The notes under the pieces were generated by a model. That model ran no database searches, was not told the DNA's origin, and saw nothing but the letters and a program-made list of their open reading frames with translations. A program made the position numbers and the translations under genes. Of a stretch of DNA of 64,000 nt, positions 1 to 7,645 are shown piece after piece; the first letter of the stretch is position 1, and every line of letters begins with the position of its first letter. The stretch is from Hymenobacter aerophilus DSM 13606. Its GTDB lineage: Bacteria; Bacteroidota; Bacteroidia; Cytophagales; Hymenobacteraceae. The DNA is taken from positions 1-64,000 of the forward strand of contig NZ_KB907808.1 of the NCBI RefSeq assembly GCF_000382225.1. The letters run 5' to 3'.

Positions 1-192
1 CCAATGCTGCTCCATGTAGTGCTTGGCCACCACCAGGTTGCCGCCAAAAAAGCGGGCCGCTACCAGGGCCGTGGTCAGCACCTGCGCATCGGTCAAACGG
101 CGGCCCGAAGCCGGTAGCGGGCTGCCGGCGGGACGCGTAAAACGAATCAAATCATCGAGAACACAGTACATTGCAACGGTCTGTTCGCGCAT
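1..192 (-). CDS. IS982-family transposase, N-terminal part (runs off window edge)
   Basis: An open frame of 64 codons begins at an ATG (complement of 190-192) and runs off the left edge. It shows a YCVLDDLIRF segment, then RRLTDAQVLTTALVAARFFG and a GG-N-L-VV-KHYMEQHW segment. I recognise this as the N-terminal pattern of IS982-family DDE transposases. Only the N-terminus is visible, so neither the catalytic DDE residues nor the completeness of the element can be judged. The end of the element should lie between 193 and about 300, but no terminal inverted repeat can be confirmed without the other end. It sits directly upstream of an RND adaptor gene that has no pump partner in the window. Confidence 0.7.
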   Translation of the reverse strand, partial: MREQTVAMYCVLDDLIRFTRPAGSPLPASGRRLTDAQVLTTALVAARFFGGNLVVAKHYMEQHW

Positions 193-300
193 GGTCGGCA
201 GGGCTTGAAGGGGTCGAATACTTCAAACCTAGGCTGTTCAAGCCGAACAGACCTTTTTTTTGGCCCCGCTATACCCCGCAACTTGGGTTAGCTAATGTTA

Positions 301-336
301 CCTTCTGTATAGGTCCTTCGCTCCGCTCAGGATGAC
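301..336. repeat. Half copy of the 90-bp palindromic repeat (family 1)
   Basis: This is the right arm only of the repeat found complete at 1563-1650, 22243-22333, 36639-36729, 58917-59007 and 63376-63464. It reads CCTTCTGTATAGGTCCTTCG and on to GGATGACAG. The matching left arm is absent, and the sequence to the left leads into the IS982 edge. It ends about 30 bp before the ATG of the adaptor gene. Confidence 0.85.
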
Positions 337-367
337 AGCCAGCATAACGACCAATACTCTGCCTCCC

Positions 368-1528
368 ATGAAATACGCCCCTCTCCTACTGTTGCTGCTG
401 CTGACTGCCTGCGGATCCAACCAACCGGCCGAGCCTGCCGAAACGGCTGCTACCGCAACGCCCGCTGCGCCAGCCAGTCCCGACGAAGTGCGCCTCAGCC
501 CGGCCCAACAAAAGGCGGCTGGGCTCGAATCGGGCGCTTTCGTCTGGAAAAATATGACTTCCGACGTGCAGGCCAATGGCGTCATCGACGTGCCGCCCCA
601 GAACATGGCTTCCATTTCGGCCATCATGGGCGGCTACGTGCAGCGCGTGGCCGTGCTGCCCGGCCAGCGCGTGGCCAAAGGCGGCACCGTGGCCGTGCTG
701 CGCCACCCCGACTATATCCAGCTCCAGCAGCAGTATTTGCAGAGCAAGGCGCGGGTGCAGTTTCTCACACAGGAGCTGGAGCGGCAGAAGATTCTGGACG
801 CCGAGGACGTGGGCGCCAAACGCAAGCTCCAGCAGGCCCGCGCCGATTACGCCGCCGAGCAGGCCACGCTGCGCGCCACCTCGGCCCAACTGCAGCTGCT
901 GGGCGTGCCGCTGGGCCGCCTCAACCAGGGCCATATCACGCCCACCGTGGCCCTCACGTCCCCCATCGGCGGCTACGTGAAATCGGTGAGCATCAACCCC
1001 GGCCAGTACGTGAGCCCCCAGGATGTGCTGGCAGAAGTAGTGAACCGCTCCGAGCTATACCTGGAGTTGAAGGTGTTTGAGCGCGATATTGCCAAGGTGA
1101 AAGTCGGCCAGCGCGTGCTGTTCAAAATCCCCAGCCGCGGCTCCAACGAAGACCTCGCCGCGCGGGTGTTTCTGGTGGGCAAGGCCTTCAACGACGGCCC
1201 CCAGCGCACGGTGAGCGTGCACGCCCGCCTCGAACCCGAGCGCGACGACGTGCTGCCCGGCCAGTACGTTTCGGCCCACATCCAGACCGCCGGCCGCCGC
1301 CAGCCCACGCTGCCCGAAGATGCCGTGGTGCAGGCCGGCGAGTTCAGCTACATCTTCAGCCAAACCAGCCCCGGCACCTACCGCCGCCACCGCGTGCAGA
1401 CCGGCCCCGCCGAAAACGGCGACGTAGCCATAACGCTACTCGACGCCAACACCGACACTACCCGTCTCATCCGCCACGGCGCGTATTTCCTGGATGCCGA
1501 GATGAAAAAGGGCCAGGAGGAAGAATAG
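368..1528 (+). CDS. RND efflux periplasmic adaptor lipoprotein (HlyD/CusB family)
   Basis: This 386-residue membrane-fusion protein would bridge an inner-membrane RND pump and an outer-membrane channel. I chose the ATG at 368 over an in-frame ATG at 332 because it gives a clean lipoprotein signal, a run of leucines ending in LTAC with the lipid-anchored cysteine at residue 15. The order of parts fits the CusB/CzcB type: a first half-lipoyl segment with GGYVQRVAVLPGQRV, a coiled-coil hairpin rich in Gln, Glu and Arg at about 115-180, a second half-lipoyl segment (SPIGGYVKSVSINPGQYV), then beta-barrel and membrane-proximal domains. No permease or TolC partner is next to it; upstream lies an IS982 transposase. 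Heavy-metal export is possible but nothing in the sequence fixes the substrate. Confidence 0.88.
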   Translation: MKYAPLLLLLLLTACGSNQPAEPAETAATATPAAPASPDEVRLSPAQQKAAGLESGAFVWKNMTSDVQANGVIDVPPQNMASISAIMGGYVQRVAVLPGQRVAKGGTVAVLRHPDYIQLQQQYLQSKARVQFLTQELERQKILDAEDVGAKRKLQQARADYAAEQATLRATSAQLQLLGVPLGRLNQGHITPTVALTSPIGGYVKSVSINPGQYVSPQDVLAEVVNRSELYLELKVFERDIAKVKVGQRVLFKIPSRGSNEDLAARVFLVGKAFNDGPQRTVSVHARLEPERDDVLPGQYVSAHIQTAGRRQPTLPEDAVVQAGEFSYIFSQTSPGTYRRHRVQTGPAENGDVAITLLDANTDTTRLIRHGAYFLDAEMKKGQEEE

Positions 1529-1562
1529 GTGACATGAGGGCTTATGGGGCTGGCAAAACCGC

Positions 1563-1650
1563 TGTCATCCTGAGCCCAGCGAAGGACCTGTACAGAAGGT
1601 AACATCAAGTAATAGCCTCTGTATAGGTCCTTCGCTGGGCTCAGGATGAC
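1563..1650. repeat. Palindromic repeat family 1, full copy
   Basis: Inverted repeat of about 35-bp arms around a short AT-rich loop. The arm core here is GAGCCCAGCGAAGG against CCTTCGCTGGGCTC. Both arms carry the same change relative to the GAGCGGAGCGAAGG form at 22243. It lies between two convergent genes (adaptor on +, PAS protein on -) and could form a bidirectional hairpin terminator. Confidence 0.9.
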
Positions 1651-1659
1651 GGTTGATTT

Positions 1660-2538
1660 TTACGATTCTGCTCCCAGCTTCTGGCGTAGCTCCTGCACTT
1701 CGCGCTCCAAATCCAGGGTGCGGAACATGACTTTGGCTTCGAGGTCGGAGTAGGCGCGCTCCAGTTGCTCCTGCAGCTCTTTTTGCCCGGTAATGTCGGT
1801 GTTGGTGCCGCACCAGCGCATAATGTTGCCCGCCTCGTCGTGCACGGGCAGGGCGCGGCTCAGAAACCAGCGGTACTCGCCGTCGTGGCGGCGTAGCGGG
1901 AAGGTGCCCTCATAGAGGCGATTTTCCTCCACCGCTTGCCGGAAGCTTTCGTTTACCTCAGCCCGATAATCGGGGTGGATGGTGTGGGCGTTTCCGCTCT
2001 GCATCTGCTCAAGGGTAGTGCCGGTAAAATCGAACCAGCGCTGGTTGTACCAGAACAGGTTGCCCTTCTCATCGGCCATCCAGGCCAACTGCGGAATGGC
2101 GTTGGCCAGCGTGATAAAGTCCTGCTCGCGCTTGCGCAGGGCCAGTTCCTGCATCTTCTGGTCGTGGATATCGGTGCAGGTGCCAAACCACTTGCTGATG
2201 CTGCTGCCGGCCTCGTCGCGCACGGGCAGGGCCTGGCCCAGAAACCAGCGGTACTCGCCTTCCTTGCTCTTAAATCGGTACTCGATTTCGTAGAACTCGC
2301 CGGTTTCCAGCGAGTGGCCCCAGCGCTGCCGGGCCCGCTGCCGGTCGTCGGGGTGCAGCAGGTTGTTCCACATATCGTCGCCCACACTGTCGGCCAGCGT
2401 GTAGCCGGTGTAGTCAATCCAGCGCTGGTTGAAGTAGGTGTGGTAGCCGTTGGGGTCGGTGGTCCAGACGAGCTGCGGAATTAGTTCGGCCAGAAAGCTG
2501 AAGTCGGCGGGCGTAGGGCGAAGCGTGGTGGGAGCCAT
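1660..2538 (-). CDS. PAS-domain-only protein (two PAS/PAC repeats)
   Basis: A 292-residue cytoplasmic protein with no signal peptide or membrane span. It holds two PAS/PAC sensor units, at about residues 10-125 and 135-250. The units are near repeats of one another: PQLVWTTDPNGYHTYFNQRW and PQLAWMADEKGNLFWYNQRW, each followed by a GEYRWFL...ALPV-DEAG segment. The C-terminal 40 residues are charged and heptad-like, probably a coiled coil. No histidine kinase, GGDEF or other output domain follows, so it may be a partner or remnant of a hybrid sensor kinase. I placed the start at 2538 because the PAS fold begins right after it. Upstream in-frame codons are low-complexity and overlap the next gene in another frame. 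Confidence 0.82.
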   Translation of the reverse strand: MAPTTLRPTPADFSFLAELIPQLVWTTDPNGYHTYFNQRWIDYTGYTLADSVGDDMWNNLLHPDDRQRARQRWGHSLETGEFYEIEYRFKSKEGEYRWFLGQALPVRDEAGSSISKWFGTCTDIHDQKMQELALRKREQDFITLANAIPQLAWMADEKGNLFWYNQRWFDFTGTTLEQMQSGNAHTIHPDYRAEVNESFRQAVEENRLYEGTFPLRRHDGEYRWFLSRALPVHDEAGNIMRWCGTNTDITGQKELQEQLERAYSDLEAKVMFRTLDLEREVQELRQKLGAES

Positions 2539-2567
2539 AGTCAAACGGGCGAGGACAGACAAAAAAC

Positions 2568-2927
2568 TTAGGCCTGGGTGAGCTGCATTTCCATACCAGA
2601 CTGAAAATATAGGTCCAGCTGGCTCTGCGAGCCAGTACGCGAGCGGCGCATGCGTGTTATCAGCGCCCGGGTCTGCTCGCGGCTCAGCTCCAGCGCCAGG
2701 TAGGGCCGGTTTAGCAGCGCGTCGCGCTGCACCAGCCAGTTGCCCTGGTCGTGCTGGTCGGCGCAGTCGACCCGCACCTGGCCCGGCTCCAGGGCCACTT
2801 GCTCGGCGCAGGCCAGCAGGCTGGCCGGGTCGGTTTGGTTGAGCACCCGGCTGGCCACCCGCCACACGCCCGTCAGGAACTCGTCGGGCAACTGCTGCAG
2901 GTTCACGTCGAACAGGACTTGGGACAT
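2568..2927 (-). CDS. Small hypothetical protein
   Basis: A 119-residue protein beginning MSQVLFDVNLQQLPDEFL. I preferred this ATG to one nine codons upstream because the upstream residues are not part of an obvious domain. It has no signal peptide, no membrane span and no motif I recognise. The middle part (ACAEQVALEPGQVRVD) and the end (QSQLDLYFQSGMEMQLTQA) look like an alpha/beta fold. It lies 29 bp upstream of the PAS-protein start on the same strand, so the two may be co-transcribed. It could be a small partner of that PAS protein, but this is inference from position only. Confidence 0.6.
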   Translation of the reverse strand: MSQVLFDVNLQQLPDEFLTGVWRVASRVLNQTDPASLLACAEQVALEPGQVRVDCADQHDQGNWLVQRDALLNRPYLALELSREQTRALITRMRRSRTGSQSQLDLYFQSGMEMQLTQA

Positions 2928-3062
2928 ATAAGGCAGAAAAAGTGCAGCCGGCACGCTAGCAAATAAAAGGCCGCATTAGGCCAAAAATCGGCCGTAACAC
3001 AAAGATAACTTTGGATAATACCCCAATCAACCTGAGCAGTAGGCGAATGAGCCTCACACAAA

Positions 3063-3098
3063 AAAAGCTCCCCGGCAGTAGTTGGCCGGGGAGCTTTT
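3063..3098 (-). terminator. Rho-independent terminator for the tRNA-Ser transcript
   Basis: Perfect 14-bp stem (AAAAGCTCCCCGGC and its complement) with an 8-nt loop, followed on the minus strand by a run of T. It lies 47 bp beyond the 3' end of the UGA tRNA-Ser gene. Confidence 0.8.
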
Positions 3099-3144
3099 CT
3101 GGAAATCTGCGACCCGACCCAGGGGCTGGCGCAGCTTTTTTCTG

Positions 3145-3229
3145 CAGAGGAGGAGGGATTCGAACCCCCGGAGGTTTAACCCTCAACGGTTTTCAAGACC
3201 GCCGCAATCGACCACTCTGCCACTCCTCT
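3145..3229 (-). tRNA. tRNA-Ser (anticodon UGA)
   Basis: Read on the minus strand, an 85-nt cloverleaf is visible. The acceptor AGAGGAG pairs with CTCCTCT and is followed by discriminator G. The D-arm region is TGGCAGAGTGGTCGATTGC. The anticodon stem GGCGGTC/GACCGTT-type carries the loop CTTGAAA, giving anticodon TGA. A long variable arm, typical of serine tRNAs, precedes the T-arm GGGGGTTCGAATCCC. The 3' CCA is not encoded. Confidence 0.95.
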
Positions 3230-3234
3230 GGAAG

Positions 3235-3353
3235 AGGTGAGATAGTGAGATGGTGAAATGGTGAGTTGACGTTCCGGGGGCCTGTCGGCGCAAGCGGGCA
3301 GCGAGGTCCCTGGAACATAAAACTCACCATTTCACCATCTCACTATCTCACCT
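3235..3353. repeat. Perfect 33-bp palindrome between the tRNA genes (family 2, GGTGA type)
   Basis: The arms at 3235-3267 and 3321-3353 are exact reverse complements. They are built from near-repeats of GGTGAGAT/GGTGAAAT. The 53-bp centre holds TTGACGTTCC and, at its other side, CTGGAAC. The same architecture and arm type recur at 53241-53423 and 61155-61271. It fills almost the whole gap between the two tRNA-Ser genes. Confidence 0.92.
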
Positions 3354-3356
3354 GTG

Positions 3357-3443
3357 CAGAGAGGGGGGGATTCGAACCCCCGATACCGTTGCCGGTATAA
3401 CGGTTTTCGAAACCGTCGCATTCGACCACTCTGCCACCTCTCT
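3357..3443 (-). tRNA. tRNA-Ser (anticodon CGA)
   Basis: An 87-nt cloverleaf on the minus strand. The acceptor AGAGAGG pairs with CCTCTCT and is followed by discriminator G. The D region is TGGCAGAGTGGTCGAATGC and the anticodon loop TTTCGAA gives anticodon CGA. A long variable arm with ATACCGGCAACGGTAT-type pairing precedes the T-arm GGGGGTTCGAATCCC. No CCA is encoded. It is probably co-transcribed with the UGA isoacceptor across the intervening palindrome. Confidence 0.95.
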
Positions 3444-3551
3444 GTAAAGGTTTGAGTTGAGCGGTTTGGGATGGCAAAAGTAGAGACGATTTGGAAATGA
3501 ACAAGGCGTAGCGCCGTTTTTTTCTTCGCCGGGCCCCTACCCGGCTCAAAA

Positions 3552-4541
3552 TCAAGCCCTAATTGTTTTGATGACTGGCCGGCGCCGGCGCGTAAAGAAG
3601 CCCGGCCGGCTTTCGCCGCCCGTTACGGCGTCGATGCTCACGTTCACCTCGAAGCCCAGAATCAGGGTCATGCACACGAAATCGAGCCACACCATAAAGC
3701 CCACCAGCGTGCCCACCGAGCCATAAAAATGGTTGTAGCTGTCGAAAATCTTGACGTAAAGAATGAACAGGAACGACACCAGAAAGATGAGCAGCGTGGC
3801 CACAATGGCCCCCACCGACACGAACGGCCATTTGTCGTGCACGGGCGGCACGTAGTAATAAATCAGGCTGGTGGTGAGCAGGAACAGGAACACCACCGAG
3901 CCGTAGCGGAGCAGCGTCGTGAGCTGGTCGTTGAGAGCCTCGGGCACTATCTCCTTGTATACCAGCGTGTCAATAATATAGGTACCGAAGAAAATGCCCG
4001 TCACGGCAATCAGCAGCACTACCGTAAGCACCACCGTGAGCAGCGTGGCAATTACGCGCTTGCGCAGGTAGGTGCGCTTCTTGAAGCTCGGGTACTTTTT
4101 CTCGAAGGCATCGAGCAGGGCCATGATGCCGTTGGAGCTGAGCACCAGCGCCGTAGCGAAACCGAACGAGAGCAGCCCGCCGTGCTGAATGGTCACTACA
4201 TCCTCAATCGTGCCCGAAATAGCCCGGTACATCTCCTTGGGAATCAGGTCGGAAAGGAACTGCAGGATATCTTCGTCGAGGTGCGGAACCGGAATCCAGG
4301 GGATGAGCGTGAACAGGAAGATGATGGTGGGAAAGATGGCGATGGTGAAGTTGAACGCCATGTAGCTGGCCCGCTTGGCAATGCCGTCGAGCTTGATTTC
4401 CTGCATCAGCTGCACCACCACATCGTACACCGAAGCCCGGCCGCGGGCAAAGCGCAGCTTCTTGAGCCACACGATGAGGCGCCGGTATGAACGACGGCGC
4501 TGCACATCGGGCAAATGGTAGCGGCGCACGGGGAACTGCAT
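3552..4541 (-). CDS. YihY/BrkB family inner-membrane protein
   Basis: A 329-residue integral membrane protein with about six hydrophobic helices, the layout of the YihY/virulence-factor BrkB family (once annotated as ribonuclease BN). Family features visible are the KRASYMAFNFTIAIFPTIIF first helix, the LSSNGIMALLDAFEKKY loop, and the late GSVGTLVGFMVWLDFVCMTL helix pair. Its molecular function is unknown in most bacteria; transport and envelope roles have been proposed. The C-terminus is Arg/Lys-rich and cytoplasmic. It is followed on the same strand by the tRNA-Ser genes after about 110 bp, with no clear operon partner upstream. Confidence 0.88.
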   Translation of the reverse strand: MQFPVRRYHLPDVQRRRSYRRLIVWLKKLRFARGRASVYDVVVQLMQEIKLDGIAKRASYMAFNFTIAIFPTIIFLFTLIPWIPVPHLDEDILQFLSDLIPKEMYRAISGTIEDVVTIQHGGLLSFGFATALVLSSNGIMALLDAFEKKYPSFKKRTYLRKRVIATLLTVVLTVVLLIAVTGIFFGTYIIDTLVYKEIVPEALNDQLTTLLRYGSVVFLFLLTTSLIYYYVPPVHDKWPFVSVGAIVATLLIFLVSFLFILYVKIFDSYNHFYGSVGTLVGFMVWLDFVCMTLILGFEVNVSIDAVTGGESRPGFFTRRRRPVIKTIRA

Positions 4542-4610
4542 TTTCTAAATTAGAGGGTTTGGAAGCTGGGAAGTTACGGAAACGACCTATCATGCTCCCC
4601 TCCCCGCGCT

Positions 4611-5096
4611 CTAGCTCAGGAACGCGGCTGGGGCGGGTGCATCGGTGGGGGCGGTGGGCGGCGTGAGGGGGCCGGCGGTTTCGTCGTCGGAGAAGTAGGG
4701 GGCCAGTTTGGCGGCAATATCGGGCGGGATGGGCACGGGGCGGCCGGTGGCCATGCTCACGAACACCATCAGCGTGTGGCCCTCGGTGAGCAGCACCTGG
4801 GCCTCGTTGTAGATTTCGTACTCGAACAGAATGCGGGTGCCCTCGGGCGGCTGGCGCAGCAACAGGCGCACGGTCAGCAGGTCGTCGTAGCGGGCGGGGC
4901 GGCGGAAGCGGGTGCGGATTTCGCCCACCGGCATCCCTACGCCCTCAGCCTCCAGATCCTTGTAGCTGATGCCCAGCTGCCGGAATGCCTCGGTGCGGCA
5001 CACCTCGAAATACGCCGCGTAGTTGCCGTGGTACACGTAGCCCATCTGGTCGGTTTCGGCGTACCGCACGCGAATGTGGGTGTCGGATTGATACAT
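4611..5096 (-). CDS. Acyl-CoA thioesterase, YbgC/FadM (hotdog) family
   Basis: A 161-residue hotdog-fold protein. It has the 4HBT signature RYAETDQMGYVYHGNYAAYF near the N-terminus. The Asp in ETDQMG is the usual catalytic or general-base residue and HGNY lines the active site. The family hydrolyses short to medium acyl-CoA or acyl-ACP thioesters. The hotdog domain ends at about residue 135. The remaining 25 residues are a Pro/Thr/Ala-rich tail that adds nothing recognisable. It is downstream of mltG on the same strand, separated from it by an 89-bp palindrome. Confidence 0.9.
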   Translation of the reverse strand: MYQSDTHIRVRYAETDQMGYVYHGNYAAYFEVCRTEAFRQLGISYKDLEAEGVGMPVGEIRTRFRRPARYDDLLTVRLLLRQPPEGTRILFEYEIYNEAQVLLTEGHTLMVFVSMATGRPVPIPPDIAAKLAPYFSDDETAGPLTPPTAPTDAPAPAAFLS

Positions 5097-5099
5097 GCG

Positions 5100-5188
5100 T
5101 TTTAGCTGTTAGCTGATGGCTGTTAGCTGTTAGCACTGTGCAAGTAAATGAAAGCTAAGAGCTAGCAGCCATCAGCTAACAGCTAAAA
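5100..5188. repeat. Palindrome with TTAGCTG-reiterated arms (family 3)
   Basis: Two 35-bp arms (5100-5134 and 5154-5188) match as reverse complements with two mismatches. They consist of reiterated TTAGCTGTTAGCTG words. The palindrome fills the mltG-thioesterase junction. Related arms occur at 34804-34979. Confidence 0.9.
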
Positions 5189-5189
5189 A

Positions 5190-6275
5190 TCACTTCATGA
5201 TTCCGGCGCGGCTCAGGGCGGCCTGGTAGCGGCGGGCGTTTACGAGGTGCTCCTGCTCGTTGCGGGCAAAGGCGTGGTAGCCGCTAAAGTCTTCCTTGGC
5301 GCAGAAATACAGGTAGTCGTGCTCCTCGGGGTTGAGCACGGCATCGATGCTGGCAATACTGGGCAGGTTGATGGGGCCGGGCGGCAGGCCGGTGTACTTG
5401 TAGGTGTTGTAGGGCGAGTCGAGGGTCAGGTGCTTGTTGAGCACGCGCTTGATGGTGAAATCCTGGTTGGCGAATACCACCGTCGGGTCGGCCTGCAGCT
5501 TCATGCCGCGCTTGAGGCGGTTGAGGTACACGCCCGCCACGCGGGGCCGCTCGTCGGCGTGCTGCTGCTGCTCGGCTTCCACAATCGAAGCCAGCACGCT
5601 AACCTGGGCCCGGCTCAGGTTCAGGCCCAGAGCCTGGCGCCTGGCGTCGCGGGCGGGCGTCCAGAACTTCTCGTACTCCTTCTTCATGCGCTGCATGAGG
5701 TTGTCGGCCGAGGTGTTCCAGGCCAGATCGTAGGTGTTCGGAATGAACATCGTCAGGACGCTCAGCGTGTCGAAGCCCAGGCTTTTGGTGTAGGCGGGCG
5801 AGCTGAGCAGCGAATCGAACTTGGCGGCCGGCGCATCAATGGCCTGCCCCAGGCGTTTGGCCAGGTCCTGGCGCAGGCGCAGGCTCTGGAAGGTGAGGCG
5901 CAGCGGCAGGCGGTTGCGGCCGGTGCGTAAGTCACCGATGAGCTGGCGGTTGGTATAGCCGTTTTTGAGCTCGTAGCGGCCGGGCTTCACCAGCTCCTGG
6001 TACTTCATCAGCCGGGCCACAAAGTGCAGGCTTAGCCGGTCGACTACCACGCCGCTGGCGTCAATCGAGTCGAGCACCTGCTTGGCCGAGTAGCCGGGGC
6101 GCACCGTCACGTAAGTCGGCCGGCCCTTGGTGTCGATGTTGGCCTCGAAGAAAACCTGGTAGAAGTAATAGGAGAACGTGATGAGCAGCAAGCCGAAAAT
6201 GCCGGTCAAGTAAGCAAAACGCTTGCGGCGCCGGTCGGCGGCGGCCTTGTACTCTTCGATGCGGGAGGTAGCCAT
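5190..6275 (-). CDS. mltG: Endolytic murein transglycosylase MltG
   Basis: A 361-residue single-pass membrane protein that cuts nascent glycan strands and is thought to release them from the membrane. A positively charged N-terminus precedes one membrane helix at about 21-41. A LysM-like region (YVTVRPGYSAKQVLDSI) follows, then the YceG catalytic domain. The catalytic glutamate lies in ASIVEAE, about residue 233. Downstream, ERPRVAGVYLNRLKRGMKLQ and DPTVVFA are strong family signatures, as is SPYNTYKYTGLPPGPI. The length is normal. It would be the first gene of a short unit with the thioesterase. Confidence 0.95.
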   Translation of the reverse strand: MATSRIEEYKAAADRRRKRFAYLTGIFGLLLITFSYYFYQVFFEANIDTKGRPTYVTVRPGYSAKQVLDSIDASGVVVDRLSLHFVARLMKYQELVKPGRYELKNGYTNRQLIGDLRTGRNRLPLRLTFQSLRLRQDLAKRLGQAIDAPAAKFDSLLSSPAYTKSLGFDTLSVLTMFIPNTYDLAWNTSADNLMQRMKKEYEKFWTPARDARRQALGLNLSRAQVSVLASIVEAEQQQHADERPRVAGVYLNRLKRGMKLQADPTVVFANQDFTIKRVLNKHLTLDSPYNTYKYTGLPPGPINLPSIASIDAVLNPEEHDYLYFCAKEDFSGYHAFARNEQEHLVNARRYQAALSRAGIMK

Positions 6276-6328
6276 GGGGGCAGCAAAGGGGTTAATGCAA
6301 CGGTAACCTAGTTAAGCCCAATTAAGTA

Positions 6329-6360
6329 TTGGAAACTTAGGCCCTGAACTGGTATCTTTA
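6329..6360 (+). promoter_or_regulatory. Candidate Bacteroidetes-type promoter for the T9SS cargo gene
   Basis: TTG at 6329-6331 and TATCTTTA at 6353-6360 are 21 bp apart, close to the TTTG/TAnnTTTG pattern. The ATG of the next gene is 50 bp downstream. Confidence 0.4.
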
Positions 6361-6409
6361 AGGCTCAAAAGTACGCTTTCTGTCTCTTCACCCCCTAACC
6401 CAACGTTCC

Positions 6410-7402
6410 ATGCAACACGCCTACATTTCCTCCACCAAGTTTCGCTCGCTATTGGGCCTGGCCCTGGGTCTGGCTGCCACCGCCGCCACCGCCCAAACTG
6501 TTACGCCCATCAGCTTCGACGGCAAAACCGAATACAGCCAGGATTTCGACGGCATGGGTGCCGAAGGAACCACTTACCCAGCCGGCTGGGGCGGCGTACG
6601 CATTGCAGGCAGCAAGCCTGAATCGGACCCCATCAACCAACCCCTCATCCTAAAGCCTAGCGATGGTAATGATAATTCTGGATCTGTATACAACGTAGGC
6701 AGTAGTGGCGCAACTGATCGAGCACTGGCTTCCTTGGCTTCAGGCACAACGACACCCGTACTTGGCGCGGCTTTTACAAACGCTAGTAATGCAGCAGTTA
6801 CCAACCTCAGTGTTGCCTTCCGAGCTGAACAATGGCGGTCAGGCTCGTCAAGCACGGTAAAGGAAGTGCTGGCCTTTGAATATAGCCTCGATGCTACTAG
6901 CTTATACACTGGCACTTGGACGGGTGTTCCCGCGTTGAATATAAATGAACTCAACAATGATGAGACGTCCAATGGTCCTCTTGATGGCAACGCCACTGCC
7001 AATTCGGCAAGTGTCACAGGAAGCATTGCGGATTTGAACTGGGCCGCTGGCACAACGATGTGGATTCGTTTTAAGGACAACAAGGATAGCGGGTCTAACG
7101 CAATGCTGGCCGTGGATGACTTCTCGCTGCGCACCGGCACTACTACCGGTATCAAATCGGCCCTCAAGGCCGGCAACGTGCTGGTATACCCCAACCCTAC
7201 CGCCGACCAGGTAACCATTAAAGTGGCTGGCCGCGCTGGTAAAACGGCCGTAACGGTAACTGACCTGCTGGGCCGCACCGTGCTGAAAGGCTCGGCCGAT
7301 GCCGCCGGTAACTTCAGCCTGCGCACCCTGCCCGCCGGCAACTACGTGGTGCTCGTGCAGGATGGCGATACGCTCACTTCGCACAAGGTGAGCAAGCAGT
7401 AA
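6410..7402 (+). CDS. Secreted protein with T9SS type A sorting domain
   Basis: A 330-residue exported protein. Residues 1-28 form a signal peptide ending ATAATAQ. The last 75 residues are a type A C-terminal sorting domain: VLVYPNPTADQVTIKV, then VTDLLGRTVLKG and LPAGNYVVLVQDG, ending HKVSKQ. These domains direct export by the type IX system. The middle is a beta-rich domain with an aromatic AGWGGVRI segment and a WMIRFKD-like strand (TMWIRFKDNKDSGSNAMLAVDDFSL), as in lectin- or nuclease-associated jelly rolls. No catalytic motif is visible. The stretch 6655-7110 has visibly lower GC and different codon use from its two ends. Confidence 0.85.
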   Translation: MQHAYISSTKFRSLLGLALGLAATAATAQTVTPISFDGKTEYSQDFDGMGAEGTTYPAGWGGVRIAGSKPESDPINQPLILKPSDGNDNSGSVYNVGSSGATDRALASLASGTTTPVLGAAFTNASNAAVTNLSVAFRAEQWRSGSSSTVKEVLAFEYSLDATSLYTGTWTGVPALNINELNNDETSNGPLDGNATANSASVTGSIADLNWAAGTTMWIRFKDNKDSGSNAMLAVDDFSLRTGTTTGIKSALKAGNVLVYPNPTADQVTIKVAGRAGKTAVTVTDLLGRTVLKGSADAAGNFSLRTLPAGNYVVLVQDGDTLTSHKVSKQ

Positions 7403-7454
7403 TTCAGCTTTGGAGGTCAGCTGACTTTGCCAGCCGAACAGCCAAATTTTCTGA

Positions 7455-7487
7455 ACGAGTCCCGGCAGGAAGCCGGGACTCGTTTTG
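7455..7487 (+). terminator. Rho-independent terminator
   Basis: A 12-bp GC-rich stem (ACGAGTCCCGGC) with a 5-nt loop, followed by TTTTG. It lies 52 bp after the stop of the T9SS cargo gene. Confidence 0.8.
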
Positions 7488-7645
7488 CTTTGTGGGCAGC
7501 GGTAAACGTAGGGAGAGGCAACCAAACCCACGCTTTTCCCGAAAACAGTAGCACCTTACCGCTTCGGCGCTTACCTTGGCGAGTCCATTTGTCCAGCCTT
7601 TGGGGCCTGCCGTCCGTTTGTTTTTCACCTCTCTACTCCCTGCCT

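Noticed and set aside
241..262. Terminator at the IS982 edge
   Set aside because: There is a T-run (253-260) but only a weak imperfect stem before it, and the IS end cannot be placed.
3011..3256. 81-codon open frame on + over the first tRNA-Ser gene
   Set aside because: It is antisense to a clear tRNA and runs through a terminator and a palindrome, with no coding pattern.
5100..5188. CRISPR-like repeat at the mltG junction
   Set aside because: The reiterated words form one inverted repeat with no spacers or uniform repeat units, and no cas genes are present.
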